From Spirochaetaceae bacterium (GTDB lineage Bacteria; Spirochaetota; Spirochaetia; Treponematales; Breznakiellaceae): a stretch of 12,101 bases of DNA. The stretch covers positions 1 through 12,101 of the forward strand of contig JAIRZA010000031.1 of NCBI GenBank assembly GCA_031267475.1. Reading direction: 5' to 3'. Positions 5,369-12,101 of this stretch are shown here, one piece after another; the first letter of the stretch is position 1; each line of letters begins with the position of its first letter. Under the pieces are notes generated by a model. The model made no database searches. It was not told the DNA's origin and worked only from the letters and a program-made list of their open reading frames with translations. The translations under genes and the position numbers were made by a program.

Positions 5369-8082
5369 AAACACGGAAATTTTTTGCCGGCTTACTTTTG
5401 CCGGCGGCGCTCGGCGTATTGACGCTGACGGCGCTAAGCTGCGGCGACACAGTCGCAGGCATGGACATGGGCGCGGATACCGGACCGGCGGGCGGCGGCG
5501 AAACCAAGAAAGGCGGCGGCTCGGACAGCGGCTCCTATACGGTGGAGTTTAACCCGCAGGGCGGCGTATGGGTTGAGGATGGTATGCCGGAGGATTTCTG
5601 GGAGTCTGTACTGAATGAAGACGGCACGGTGAACCTTCCCACCGCCTACCTGCAACGCGGCGGCATGATACTCGTGGGCTGGTACGACAGACCGCAGGCG
5701 GAAGCGCCGCAAGAGCCGGAAGCTCCTGAAACCATGGATGACGACTTGCTGGAACCGCAGACGGAAAATACGCCGCCAAAACCCGCGCCGTATCTGCTCA
5801 GCGGCGAGCCTGTACCTTCGGCGGGGCTTTTCACGGAAGGTGCGAAACTGACCGCGAATGTTACGTTGTACGCATGGTGGCAGGAGCGCGATCCCGGCGC
5901 TTACATCGTGAACTTTATCCCGTATTGGACGGAAGGCGCGCAAGGCGTGAAACGGCAGGCTCTCGCCGCGAATGATTATAAAATAAGCGCGTTCCCGCCC
6001 GTAACAGGCGGCCCGGAACATTATCATCCGGTGGGGGACGGCGGTTCCAATCCCGAAGCGACATGGTGGACGGCGTTTTCAGGCGGCGAAGTGTTTACCC
6101 CGGACACTCCGGTTACTGAAGAGATGAACAACATGACGCTGTACGGCCATTGGGAAGCGAACAAGTATAAAGTTACTTTCAACGTAAATGACGCTGATAT
6201 AGGCGGAAACAATCCGGCTGTCGCGCCAATAGAAGTTCCCTATAACTCTGTTGTAACGGCGGTAAAAGAGCTGAGTTTGCCGCAGTCGCCGTCCGGCTAC
6301 GCATTCCTGGGCTGGTACAAAGAACAAAAACCAAGCATTACAGACGCTAAAGTTCCCGCCGCTAACGATGCGAACTGGTTTATGCCCAACGCCGACCCTG
6401 TTACCGGAAACATCACGGTGTACGGACTGTGGCAGAACAGACCGGCTGGATCGTGGAAAGTTACGTTTATCCCGTATTTTAAATCGGGCGATATTGTTCA
6501 GGTTGACTACGCCCTTCCGTCAAATGATTATAAGTTGAGTCCTCCGACTGTTCCTCAATCAAGGCCGAATTACACGTTGAGGCAGAATGACTGGTATTAT
6601 ATGACAGAGGAAGAATACGCCGCGGCTGCAGACGAAAATGCCGGAGACGCGGGGGCTGTATTCACAGCGGATACGGCGCTTGCGGCTGACAGCGTCGTTT
6701 ACGCGAAATGGGACGGCGTTGAATATCAGGTAACGTTTGACTGGCAGACAGGGAACAACAATGACAGCCAAATAATCAAATTGACATATCCGAACAACAC
6801 GCTTGCCAAGGCGGGACAAACGCTGCCGGCGGCTGCCGCTCATCCGAGGGCGCATTATCATCTTTCTGATCAAAACTGGCGCTGGAATTCCGCCGTTTTT
6901 GATGAAAACACTCAGGTAAACGGCAGCATCACGGTATCGCCAGTCTGGGCTGGAGACGTTTACACGGTAACGTACAGGCTAAACCTAACTGAGAGCGACA
7001 ACTCGATTATACAAAATGATTCCGTTACATACCCTGTCCAGACCTTGGAACTGCTGGAAAACAAGCCCAAGCAGAACGGCCATATTTTTAACGGCTGGTG
7101 GACATCGCGGAGCGGCGGCATCCGGTTTACAAACAAAATAGAGAGTGTACTGGCGAATCGGGATGTTTACGCGCAATGGGTAAAATGTCCTGATGGCTGG
7201 ACATATCTTAGCGCCAGCGGCGGCATGGAAAAAACATTTACCAGTTCCGGCGCCTATGTGTCTTTTACTACCATTGCCAGCGGCGGCGGATATAAAATAG
7301 AGGCATGGGGCGCGTCCGGCGGAAGCTATTATGCTTCCACTTCCACCGCTGGATACAACGCAAAAGGCGGATACTCGTCCGGTGTATTCAATCTGAAAAG
7401 CGGCCAACCGCTTTATGTGTACGTTGGCGGAAAAGGCTCTAGCGGTGGTAATAGCACCTCCAGCAAAAGCGGCGCAGGCGGCTCCGGAGGCTGGAACGGC
7501 GGGGGCGCTGGAGGTTCCGGCTATCCAGCAATCAGCTATTATCCCGGGGGAGGCGGAGGAGGAGGCGCCGCCGATGTCCGCTTTGAAAGCGGCGTTCTGA
7601 ATACGCGCCTTATCGTGGCTGGAGGCGGCGGCGGCAGCGGGTATAATGATAGCTCTATGGGGTATGGCGGAGAAGGCGGCGGTAGTACAGGTACCGCCGG
7701 TAAAGGCGGCAGCTCAATAACATACGCGGGAGGCTCCCAAACCAGCGGCAACGCATTTGGAACCGGGCAGACGGGTGGAAACGGAAGCAATTACTCAGCG
7801 TCGAAGGAAGGACGCGGCGGGGGCGGCGGCGGTTACTATGGCGGAAAGGCCAGCGCGGGCGGAGAATCCGCTGCTAGCAAGAACGCCGGCGGAGGCGGCG
7901 GCTCCGGCTTTGTCTACGGCTATACCGCCGGGGCTAGCGATGCCGGTAATAAAATGCCGTCAAAGTATGAGGACTACAAGGCCGTTTCCGGAACGGGAAT
8001 ATGTTTGTCCGGCGACAACACCTCGATAACAGGGCGGCCGACTGACGGCAATGGCAAGGTAAAAATAACGTATACACCGTAA
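5365..8082 (+). CDS. Large predicted lipoprotein: six InlB-type repeats plus ALK/LTK-like glycine-rich domain
   Basis: 905 residues from the ATG at 5365, preceded by GGAGG (5355-5359). A TTG at 5353 overlaps that site and is rejected. The N-terminus KTRKFFAGLLLPAALGVLTL is a signal peptide ending at TALSC, giving a relaxed spirochaetal lipobox with lipidated C26. A Gly/Ser linker leads to six degenerate repeats that begin Y/W-x-V-x-F and end in a VTLYAxW-type strand (about 58-172, 180-263, 268-356, 364-449, 454-528, 533-605). These resemble the InlB B-repeat/Flg_new family of extracellular spacer domains. From W612 the sequence is glycine-rich: YKIEAWGASGG, LYVYVGGKGSSGG, RLIVAGGGGGSG and runs of 6-7 Gly, resembling the glycine-rich domain of ALK/LTK (Pfam Gly_rich). 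C608 and C880 bracket that domain. It is probably displayed on the cell surface as an adhesin or sensor; its ligand is unknown. Confidence 0.85.
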   Translation: MKTRKFFAGLLLPAALGVLTLTALSCGDTVAGMDMGADTGPAGGGETKKGGGSDSGSYTVEFNPQGGVWVEDGMPEDFWESVLNEDGTVNLPTAYLQRGGMILVGWYDRPQAEAPQEPEAPETMDDDLLEPQTENTPPKPAPYLLSGEPVPSAGLFTEGAKLTANVTLYAWWQERDPGAYIVNFIPYWTEGAQGVKRQALAANDYKISAFPPVTGGPEHYHPVGDGGSNPEATWWTAFSGGEVFTPDTPVTEEMNNMTLYGHWEANKYKVTFNVNDADIGGNNPAVAPIEVPYNSVVTAVKELSLPQSPSGYAFLGWYKEQKPSITDAKVPAANDANWFMPNADPVTGNITVYGLWQNRPAGSWKVTFIPYFKSGDIVQVDYALPSNDYKLSPPTVPQSRPNYTLRQNDWYYMTEEEYAAAADENAGDAGAVFTADTALAADSVVYAKWDGVEYQVTFDWQTGNNNDSQIIKLTYPNNTLAKAGQTLPAAAAHPRAHYHLSDQNWRWNSAVFDENTQVNGSITVSPVWAGDVYTVTYRLNLTESDNSIIQNDSVTYPVQTLELLENKPKQNGHIFNGWWTSRSGGIRFTNKIESVLANRDVYAQWVKCPDGWTYLSASGGMEKTFTSSGAYVSFTTIASGGGYKIEAWGASGGSYYASTSTAGYNAKGGYSSGVFNLKSGQPLYVYVGGKGSSGGNSTSSKSGAGGSGGWNGGGAGGSGYPAISYYPGGGGGGGAADVRFESGVLNTRLIVAGGGGGSGYNDSSMGYGGEGGGSTGTAGKGGSSITYAGGSQTSGNAFGTGQTGGNGSNYSASKEGRGGGGGGYYGGKASAGGESAASKNAGGGGGSGFVYGYTAGASDAGNKMPSKYEDYKAVSGTGICLSGDNTSITGRPTDGNGKVKITYTP

Positions 8083-8094
8083 ACGCCGGACGGC

Positions 8095-8137
8095 TTGACA
8101 TCAGCCTCATGTTTCTATATAAAGAAACATGAGGCTG
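8095..8137 (+). promoter_or_regulatory. trpE promoter with -10 box at the centre of a perfect 15-bp inverted repeat
   Basis: TTGACA (8095-8100) and TATAAA (8118-8123) are separated by 17 bp. CAGCCTCATGTTTCT (8102-8116) and AGAAACATGAGGCTG (8123-8137) are perfect complements around ATATAA, so the dyad centre lies on the -10 box. The predicted start is near 8130, leaving about 10 nt before the trpE ATG. The right arm carries the GAGG ribosome binding site (8131-8134). The dyad is a likely operator. In read-through RNA it would also fold and hide the ribosome binding site. Confidence 0.75.
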
Positions 8138-8139
8138 TG

Positions 8140-9660
8140 ATGAAAGAAGTAACAGGGTTAAACTATCAAGAATTGAGCGCTCTGGCAAAAAACTACAACT
8201 CGGTTCCTGTAACAAAAACATTGCCCATAGCGGCGCGCGATCCGGTCGAGACATTCAAGGCTTTGAAAAACTTGAGCAAACAGTGTTTCATTCTTGAAAG
8301 TTTGGAGGATGCCGGGCGCTGGGGGCGTTACACTTTTCTGGGATATGACCCAAAGCTGGAAATTAGTTGTGTGGACGGTGTTTTGTCCATAAAAAACGGG
8401 GCGACAATTCAGATAGAAACGTTTGATCCGGCCGCGTATATCGCCGGAATTCTTTCCGAAAACCGCGGCCCCGCGCTGCCCGATATGCCGCCGTTTATGG
8501 GCGGTCTTGCCGGCTATTTCTCGTTTGATTATATAAAGTACGGCGAGCCTGTACTGCGGCGAAAAATGGCGGACGGCGGCTTTGACGCGCCCGCTTTCAA
8601 GGATTTCGACCTGATGTTGTTCGACAAGGTAATAGCTTATGACAGGTTGAAGGGCGAGATCATCATCATCATCACTATAAAAACTGACTCGTTTGATGAA
8701 AACTATGAACGCGCCAAAGGGGAGTTAGAACATCTGGCGCGAATCGTTGCGGAGGGCGCTCAGGCTGCGATACCGCCGCTGCGTATTTGTTCGCCGTTTC
8801 GCCCCTTGTTCAGCGAGGCGCGGTACTGCGAAATGATACGGCGGGCGATACATTACATTCACGAAGGCGATATTTTTCAGGTGGTGCTTTCCAATCAGTA
8901 TGAAGCGGAAGTCGAGGGCAGTCTGTTTGATACATACCGGATTCTGCGCGAGTTGAATCCGTCTCCATATATGTTTTATTTTTCAAGCGACGATGTCGAA
9001 ATTGCCGGAGCTTCGCCGGAAACGCTCGTAAAATTAAGGGATGGAGAGGTGTTTACCTTTCCGCTTGCCGGAACGCGGCCTCGCGGCAAGACGCCGGAAG
9101 AAGACATCGCGCTTGAACGCGAATTGCTCGCGGACGAAAAGGAACTTGCGGAACATACGATGCTGGTGGATTTGGGGCGGAATGATTTGGGGCGTATTTG
9201 CGAGTTTGGCTCGGTAACGGTGGAAAAATACCGCGCCGTTGAACGTTTTTCCCATGTCATGCATATTGGCTCGACAGTGAAGGGGCGTATTCGCGCCGGC
9301 AAGAGCGCTCTTGACGCGATAAACGCCGTGCTGCCCGCCGGTACGCTTTCGGGCGCTCCTAAAATCCGCGCCTGTCAGATTATTCGCGAGCTGGAAGAAG
9401 GCGGCGCTGGGATCAGCGCGGCGCGGGGCTTGTACGGGGGGGCTGTCGGCTATCTGGATTTGTCCGGCGGTATGGACGCCTGCATCGCCATACGGCTGGC
9501 GTACAAACGCTGCGGCAAGGTTTTTGCCCGCTCCGGAGCCGGCATAGTGGCGGATAGTGTTCCAGAGAAGGAATACGCGGAGTGCCGGAATAAGCTGGCG
9601 GCGGTGATGCGCGCGCTCGAACAGGCGGCCGGAGGTATTAATGATTCTGCTGATAGATAA
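8140..9660 (+). CDS. trpE: Anthranilate synthase component I
   Basis: 506 residues from the ATG at 8140, with GAGG at 8131-8134. A TTG at 8095 is the -35 box and is rejected as a start. TrpE converts chorismate and ammonia (or glutamine through TrpG) to anthranilate, the first step of tryptophan synthesis. Visible motifs are ILES at 51-54 (the tryptophan-binding LLES site that gives feedback inhibition), GGLAGYFSFDYIKY (121-134), AGASPETLVKL (289-299), LAGTRPRG (309-316), DLGRNDLGRI (344-353), AGTLSGAPKIRA (400-411) and GAGIVADSVPEKEY (466-479). AGTLSGAPK is the TrpE form, rather than the GGSITGAPK form of aminodeoxychorismate synthase PabB. Five ATC codons in tandem (8659-8673) give a run of five Ile. 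The last 20 bp overlap trpG, which indicates translational coupling for balanced subunits. Confidence 0.95.
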   Translation: MKEVTGLNYQELSALAKNYNSVPVTKTLPIAARDPVETFKALKNLSKQCFILESLEDAGRWGRYTFLGYDPKLEISCVDGVLSIKNGATIQIETFDPAAYIAGILSENRGPALPDMPPFMGGLAGYFSFDYIKYGEPVLRRKMADGGFDAPAFKDFDLMLFDKVIAYDRLKGEIIIIITIKTDSFDENYERAKGELEHLARIVAEGAQAAIPPLRICSPFRPLFSEARYCEMIRRAIHYIHEGDIFQVVLSNQYEAEVEGSLFDTYRILRELNPSPYMFYFSSDDVEIAGASPETLVKLRDGEVFTFPLAGTRPRGKTPEEDIALERELLADEKELAEHTMLVDLGRNDLGRICEFGSVTVEKYRAVERFSHVMHIGSTVKGRIRAGKSALDAINAVLPAGTLSGAPKIRACQIIRELEEGGAGISAARGLYGGAVGYLDLSGGMDACIAIRLAYKRCGKVFARSGAGIVADSVPEKEYAECRNKLAAVMRALEQAAGGINDSADR

Positions 9661-10207
9661 CTACGACAGCTTTTCGTACAACCTATATCAGATTCTGGGC
9701 GGCATAAATCCCGCGATAAGGGTGGCGCGTAATGACGCGATCACTGTCGAGGAAATAGCCGCTATGTCCCCTAGCCACATTGTATTATCGCCGGGGCCGG
9801 GTAAACCTTCGGATTCCGGTGTTTGTCCGCAGGTAATATCCGCGTTTAGCGATAGGTTTCCAATACTCGGCGTGTGCCTTGGTCATCAGGCTATATGCGA
9901 AGTATTTGGCGCGACTGTAACACACGCGCGGCATCTGATGCACGGGAAAGCGTCGCCTATCACGCTTGATACTTCCTGCCCGCTGTTCGCCGGTCTTCCG
10001 TCTGTCATAGAAGGGGCGCGTTATCATTCGCTCGCCGCTGTCGAGGCTTCGATTCCGGCCAGTCTTTCTGTAAGCGCCCGCTCGTCTGACGGCGAGGTTA
10101 TGGGGGTTCATCTGCGCGGCCGCGCGGTATACGGCGTTCAGTTCCACCCCGAATCTATCTTGACTCCGCTTGGAAGCTCCCTGCTGAAAAATTTTTTATC
10201 GTCCTGA
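9641..10207 (+). CDS. trpG: Anthranilate synthase component II, glutamine amidotransferase
   Basis: 188 residues, the normal size of a free TrpG/PabA subunit. It is a class I glutamine amidotransferase that releases ammonia from glutamine for TrpE. The motifs are complete: LLIDNYDSFSYNL (3-15), LSPGPGKPSDSG (49-60), GVCLGHQAI with nucleophile C79 (77-85), and FHPES with H169 and E171. The ATG at 9641 is preceded by GGAGG (9631-9635) at 5 nt, both inside the 3' end of trpE, so the genes overlap by 20 bp. In organisms with one copy this subunit may also serve PabB for folate synthesis; that cannot be judged here. No other trp gene follows. Confidence 0.95.
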   Translation: MILLIDNYDSFSYNLYQILGGINPAIRVARNDAITVEEIAAMSPSHIVLSPGPGKPSDSGVCPQVISAFSDRFPILGVCLGHQAICEVFGATVTHARHLMHGKASPITLDTSCPLFAGLPSVIEGARYHSLAAVEASIPASLSVSARSSDGEVMGVHLRGRAVYGVQFHPESILTPLGSSLLKNFLSS

Positions 10208-10275
10208 CGGCTTCCACTCCCCTAATTCGAGTAAAACTGGTTTAAACTGGAAGATGCGGCGCTCCAAAAGCCGCG

Positions 10276-10303
10276 ATACAGGACGGCGGAGTCTTGTATT
10301 TTT
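10276..10303 (+). terminator. Intrinsic terminator after trpG
   Basis: ATACAGGAC pairs with GTCTTGTAT (9 bp with one G-U) around a GGCGGA loop. It runs into five T (10299-10303), about 70 nt after the trpG stop. A second hairpin just upstream (GCGGC 10256-10260 with GCCGC 10270-10274) shares its GCCGC arm with the terminator loop GCGG (10286-10289). Alternative pairings are therefore possible. Confidence 0.7.
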
Positions 10304-10307
10304 GGTG

Positions 10308-10336
10308 TTGATTTTTTTCAAGATTGCGTCAATAAT
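10308..10336 (+). promoter_or_regulatory. Candidate promoter for the small exported protein gene
   Basis: TTGATT (10308-10313) and AATAAT (10331-10336) are spaced by 17 bp, directly after the trpG terminator. A start near 10343 would leave about 26 nt before the ATG at 10369. AspS may share this transcript. Confidence 0.5.
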
Positions 10337-10368
10337 TGAGTGAGTTCTTATATGAGGAGCATTTTTTT

Positions 10369-10743
10369 ATGAAGAAAATCTCAGTTTTTTGTATATTATC
10401 TTTTATGCTTTGCGCTGTTGGCGCAGGCGCTCAAGAATTAAATTATACTGCGGATGAAGCGATTCAATTGCTGGAAAACGATTTTTCAAAATACGCATGG
10501 GCGCACGTTTACTATAACAGAAAGATACACGATGACAGCAATTCTTCAACAAAAGTCGCGCGGCAGGTTTATGACAACGGTGAAATTGTTACACTTCAAA
10601 TAGTGCAGGGCGGCTGGCGTTACGAGATAAAACTTAATTTTATAAACGAGAAGCAGGTTTTTGCGAAGCGTTCTTATGATGTTAAAAAGACGGTGTTCCA
10701 TTCGCTGGACGATATGCAGAGTAGACGGAAAGCGGCAGAGTAA
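10369..10743 (+). CDS. Small exported protein of unknown function
   Basis: 124 residues from the ATG at 10369, with GAGGAG (10354-10359) upstream at 9 nt. MKKISVFCILSFMLCAVGAG is a signal peptide, with probable cleavage after GAGA (before QELNY), giving a periplasmic protein of about 100 residues. The mature part is polar. It has an N-terminal helical segment (TADEAIQLLENDFSKY), then two probable strands (NGEIVTLQIVQGGWRYEIKLNFI), and a basic C-terminus. No cysteine remains after the signal peptide, and there is no further membrane span. I recognise no family. It is 21 bp upstream of aspS and may be co-transcribed with it, but nothing links their functions. A TTG at 10336 in the same frame overlaps the -10 region and would spoil the signal peptide. 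Confidence 0.75.
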   Translation: MKKISVFCILSFMLCAVGAGAQELNYTADEAIQLLENDFSKYAWAHVYYNRKIHDDSNSSTKVARQVYDNGEIVTLQIVQGGWRYEIKLNFINEKQVFAKRSYDVKKTVFHSLDDMQSRRKAAE

Positions 10744-10764
10744 TACGGGCTGTTAAAAATAAAT

Positions 10765-12101
10765 ATGGAAAAATTTAAGCGTACTAAGACTTGCGGCGAA
10801 CTGCGAGCGTCCGACGCCGGAACTGAGCAAGTTTTGAACGGGTGGGTGCAGCGTAAACGCGACCATGGCGGGATTTCGTTTATAGACCTGCGTGATCGTT
10901 ACGGGATTACTCAAATTGTTGTGGATGAAAGCGCGGACTCCGAACTGGCGGCGGTAACGCCGGAGTTGCGAAGTGAATATTGTATCGCGGTAAAGGGCGT
11001 GGCGCGCCTTCGACCGGATTCTATGAAAAATACTGAGATGCCTACAGGCGATGTAGAACTGCTTGCGGATAAAATTGTTGTCTTGAACAAATGCGCCCTG
11101 CTGCCGTTTCAGATTGAAGACAAACCTTCGGCGAAAGACGAGTTGCGCATTAAGTACCGCTATCTGGATATGCGCGGCGATTTTATGCAAAAGCGCATCC
11201 GGCTGCGGAGCGAACTTACCTTTGCTGTGCGTGAATGGATGTACGCTCACGGTTTTTACGAGATTGAAACTCCCACATTTATCCGCTCCACACCGGAAGG
11301 GGCGCGGGATTATCTTGTCCCGTCGCGGCTTTACGCGGGGCGGTTCTACGCGCTTCCGCAGTCGCCGCAGCTTTACAAACAGCTTTTAATGGTGGCGGGT
11401 TTTGATAAATACTTTCAAATCGCCCGCTGTTACCGTGATGAAGATTCGCGGGGGGACCGCCAGCCTGAATTCACTCAGATTGATATTGAAATGTCGTTTG
11501 TTTCGCGGGACGATGTGCTAAAAATGACGGAAGGGCTTTTCGGATACATTTTCAAAAAATGCCTGAACGTAAAACTACCGGAAGTATTCCCGCGCATAAG
11601 CTACGACGAGGCTATGGAAAGCTACGGGACGGACAAGCCGGATCTGCGTTACGACATGAAATTGCAGGATTTTAGCGATTTTGCCGCGGAAAGCAGTTTT
11701 GAGGCTTTCAAGGCGGTTCTTGCCTCCGGCGGGGCGGTCAAAGCTATCGTTGTAACAGGCGGCGCGTCCTATTCCCGCAAGCAGATTGAGGAGCTTGAAG
11801 CCCGCGCAAAGATTTACAAGGCTAAAGGTCTTGCATGGGTTAAAGTCGCCGGCGCTGACGAGCAGCCTGTTTTTGAAGGCGGCGTCGCAAAATTCTTTGC
11901 GACAAAATTTTTTGCGGAAAAGTCCGCGGCTGTTACAAAAACGCTCGGGGCAAAAACAGGCGACCTCATTCTTATTGTCGCTGACAGCAGCCGCCGTGTC
12001 GCCAACGTAAGCCTTGGCGCGGTTCGCTCGAAGCTGGGGAATGATTTAGGACTCAATGACTCGTCTAAATTTAGTTTTGTATGGGTTGTAGATTTTCCAT
12101 T
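10765..12101 (+). CDS. aspS: Aspartyl-tRNA synthetase, partial at 3' edge
   Basis: The frame is open from the ATG at 10765 to the window end (445 residues of about 590 expected). The enzyme charges tRNA-Asp (and possibly tRNA-Asn) with aspartate. The N-terminal OB-fold anticodon domain is visible (GWVQRKRDHGGISFIDLRDRYG, 26-47). The class II catalytic core has motif 1 around FYEIETPTFIRSTPEGARDY, the flipping-loop/QSPQLYKQLLM region, and motif 2 RCYRDEDSRGDRQPEFTQIDIE. The bacterial-type insertion (GAD) domain starts near residue 285 and runs beyond 400. Motif 3 lies outside the window. H34 in RDHGG and the absence of Lys at the second discriminating position (S86 region) resemble non-discriminating enzymes. 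The ribosome binding site is weak; only GGG about 15 nt upstream is seen. Confidence 0.96.
   Translation, partial: MEKFKRTKTCGELRASDAGTEQVLNGWVQRKRDHGGISFIDLRDRYGITQIVVDESADSELAAVTPELRSEYCIAVKGVARLRPDSMKNTEMPTGDVELLADKIVVLNKCALLPFQIEDKPSAKDELRIKYRYLDMRGDFMQKRIRLRSELTFAVREWMYAHGFYEIETPTFIRSTPEGARDYLVPSRLYAGRFYALPQSPQLYKQLLMVAGFDKYFQIARCYRDEDSRGDRQPEFTQIDIEMSFVSRDDVLKMTEGLFGYIFKKCLNVKLPEVFPRISYDEAMESYGTDKPDLRYDMKLQDFSDFAAESSFEAFKAVLASGGAVKAIVVTGGASYSRKQIEELEARAKIYKAKGLAWVKVAGADEQPVFEGGVAKFFATKFFAEKSAAVTKTLGAKTGDLILIVADSSRRVANVSLGAVRSKLGNDLGLNDSSKFSFVWVVDFP

Noticed and set aside
7539..7790. Proline-rich reading frame on the minus strand opposite the glycine-rich domain
   Set aside because: It is the mirror of GGC/GGA glycine codons and has no start signals; the same holds for the other minus-strand frames opposite real genes.
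7430..7910. Glycine-codon repeats as a minisatellite or CRISPR-like array
   Set aside because: The repeats are irregular, in frame and explained by the glycine-rich protein domain; no regular repeat-spacer pattern exists anywhere in the window.
8140..10207. PabB/PabA (folate) instead of TrpE/TrpG
   Set aside because: The large subunit has AGTLSGAPK and the ILES tryptophan-binding motif, both of the TrpE type.

Overview
All genes in this window lie on the + strand. The content points to a spirochaete of the Treponema group, probably a free-living or gut-associated (for example termite-gut-like) species. The reasons are a cheA-cheW-cheX gene order, a CheW fused to a CheR-like domain, a CheA with an enlarged dimerization region, a large lipoprotein built from InlB-type repeats, and homopolymeric C tracts. 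GC content looks close to 50%. The species assignment is inference; no rRNA or other marker is present.

Layout. 1-3410: end of a chemotaxis operon with the 3' part of cheA, a CheW/CheR-like fusion and the CheY-P phosphatase gene cheX, closed by a perfect 11-bp hairpin. The cheY that often follows cheX in treponemes is absent. 3422-3495: tRNA-Val(GAC), followed at once by a run of 14 C. 3603-4927: a short leader reading frame with a strong ribosome binding site, joined by an ATGA stop/start overlap to a divergent transporter of the dicarboxylate/amino acid:cation symporter fold. 4928-5364: a 437-bp regulatory region with a sigma70-like promoter, a GC hairpin, a second run of exactly 14 C, a short palindrome, a 32-bp dyad containing a perfect TATAAT, and two overlapping mini reading frames. 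5365-8082: a 905-residue predicted lipoprotein with six InlB/Flg_new-type repeats and a C-terminal glycine-rich domain resembling the ALK/LTK glycine-rich family. 8095-10207: trpE and trpG (anthranilate synthase) behind a consensus promoter whose -10 box sits at the centre of a perfect 15-bp inverted repeat, then a terminator. 10369-10743: a small exported protein of unknown function. 10765 to the window end: aspS, truncated by the window edge.

How the parts fit. The che genes encode a kinase, an array scaffold and the phosphatase that ends the signal. TrpE and TrpG together make anthranilate for tryptophan synthesis; no other trp gene is nearby. The most unusual material is regulatory: two promoters built into long palindromes, two 14-C tracts bracketing one transporter gene, and repeated stop/start-coupled mini-ORFs. 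These suggest switchable or conditional expression of the transporter, the surface lipoprotein and trpEG, but no experiment in the sequence proves it.
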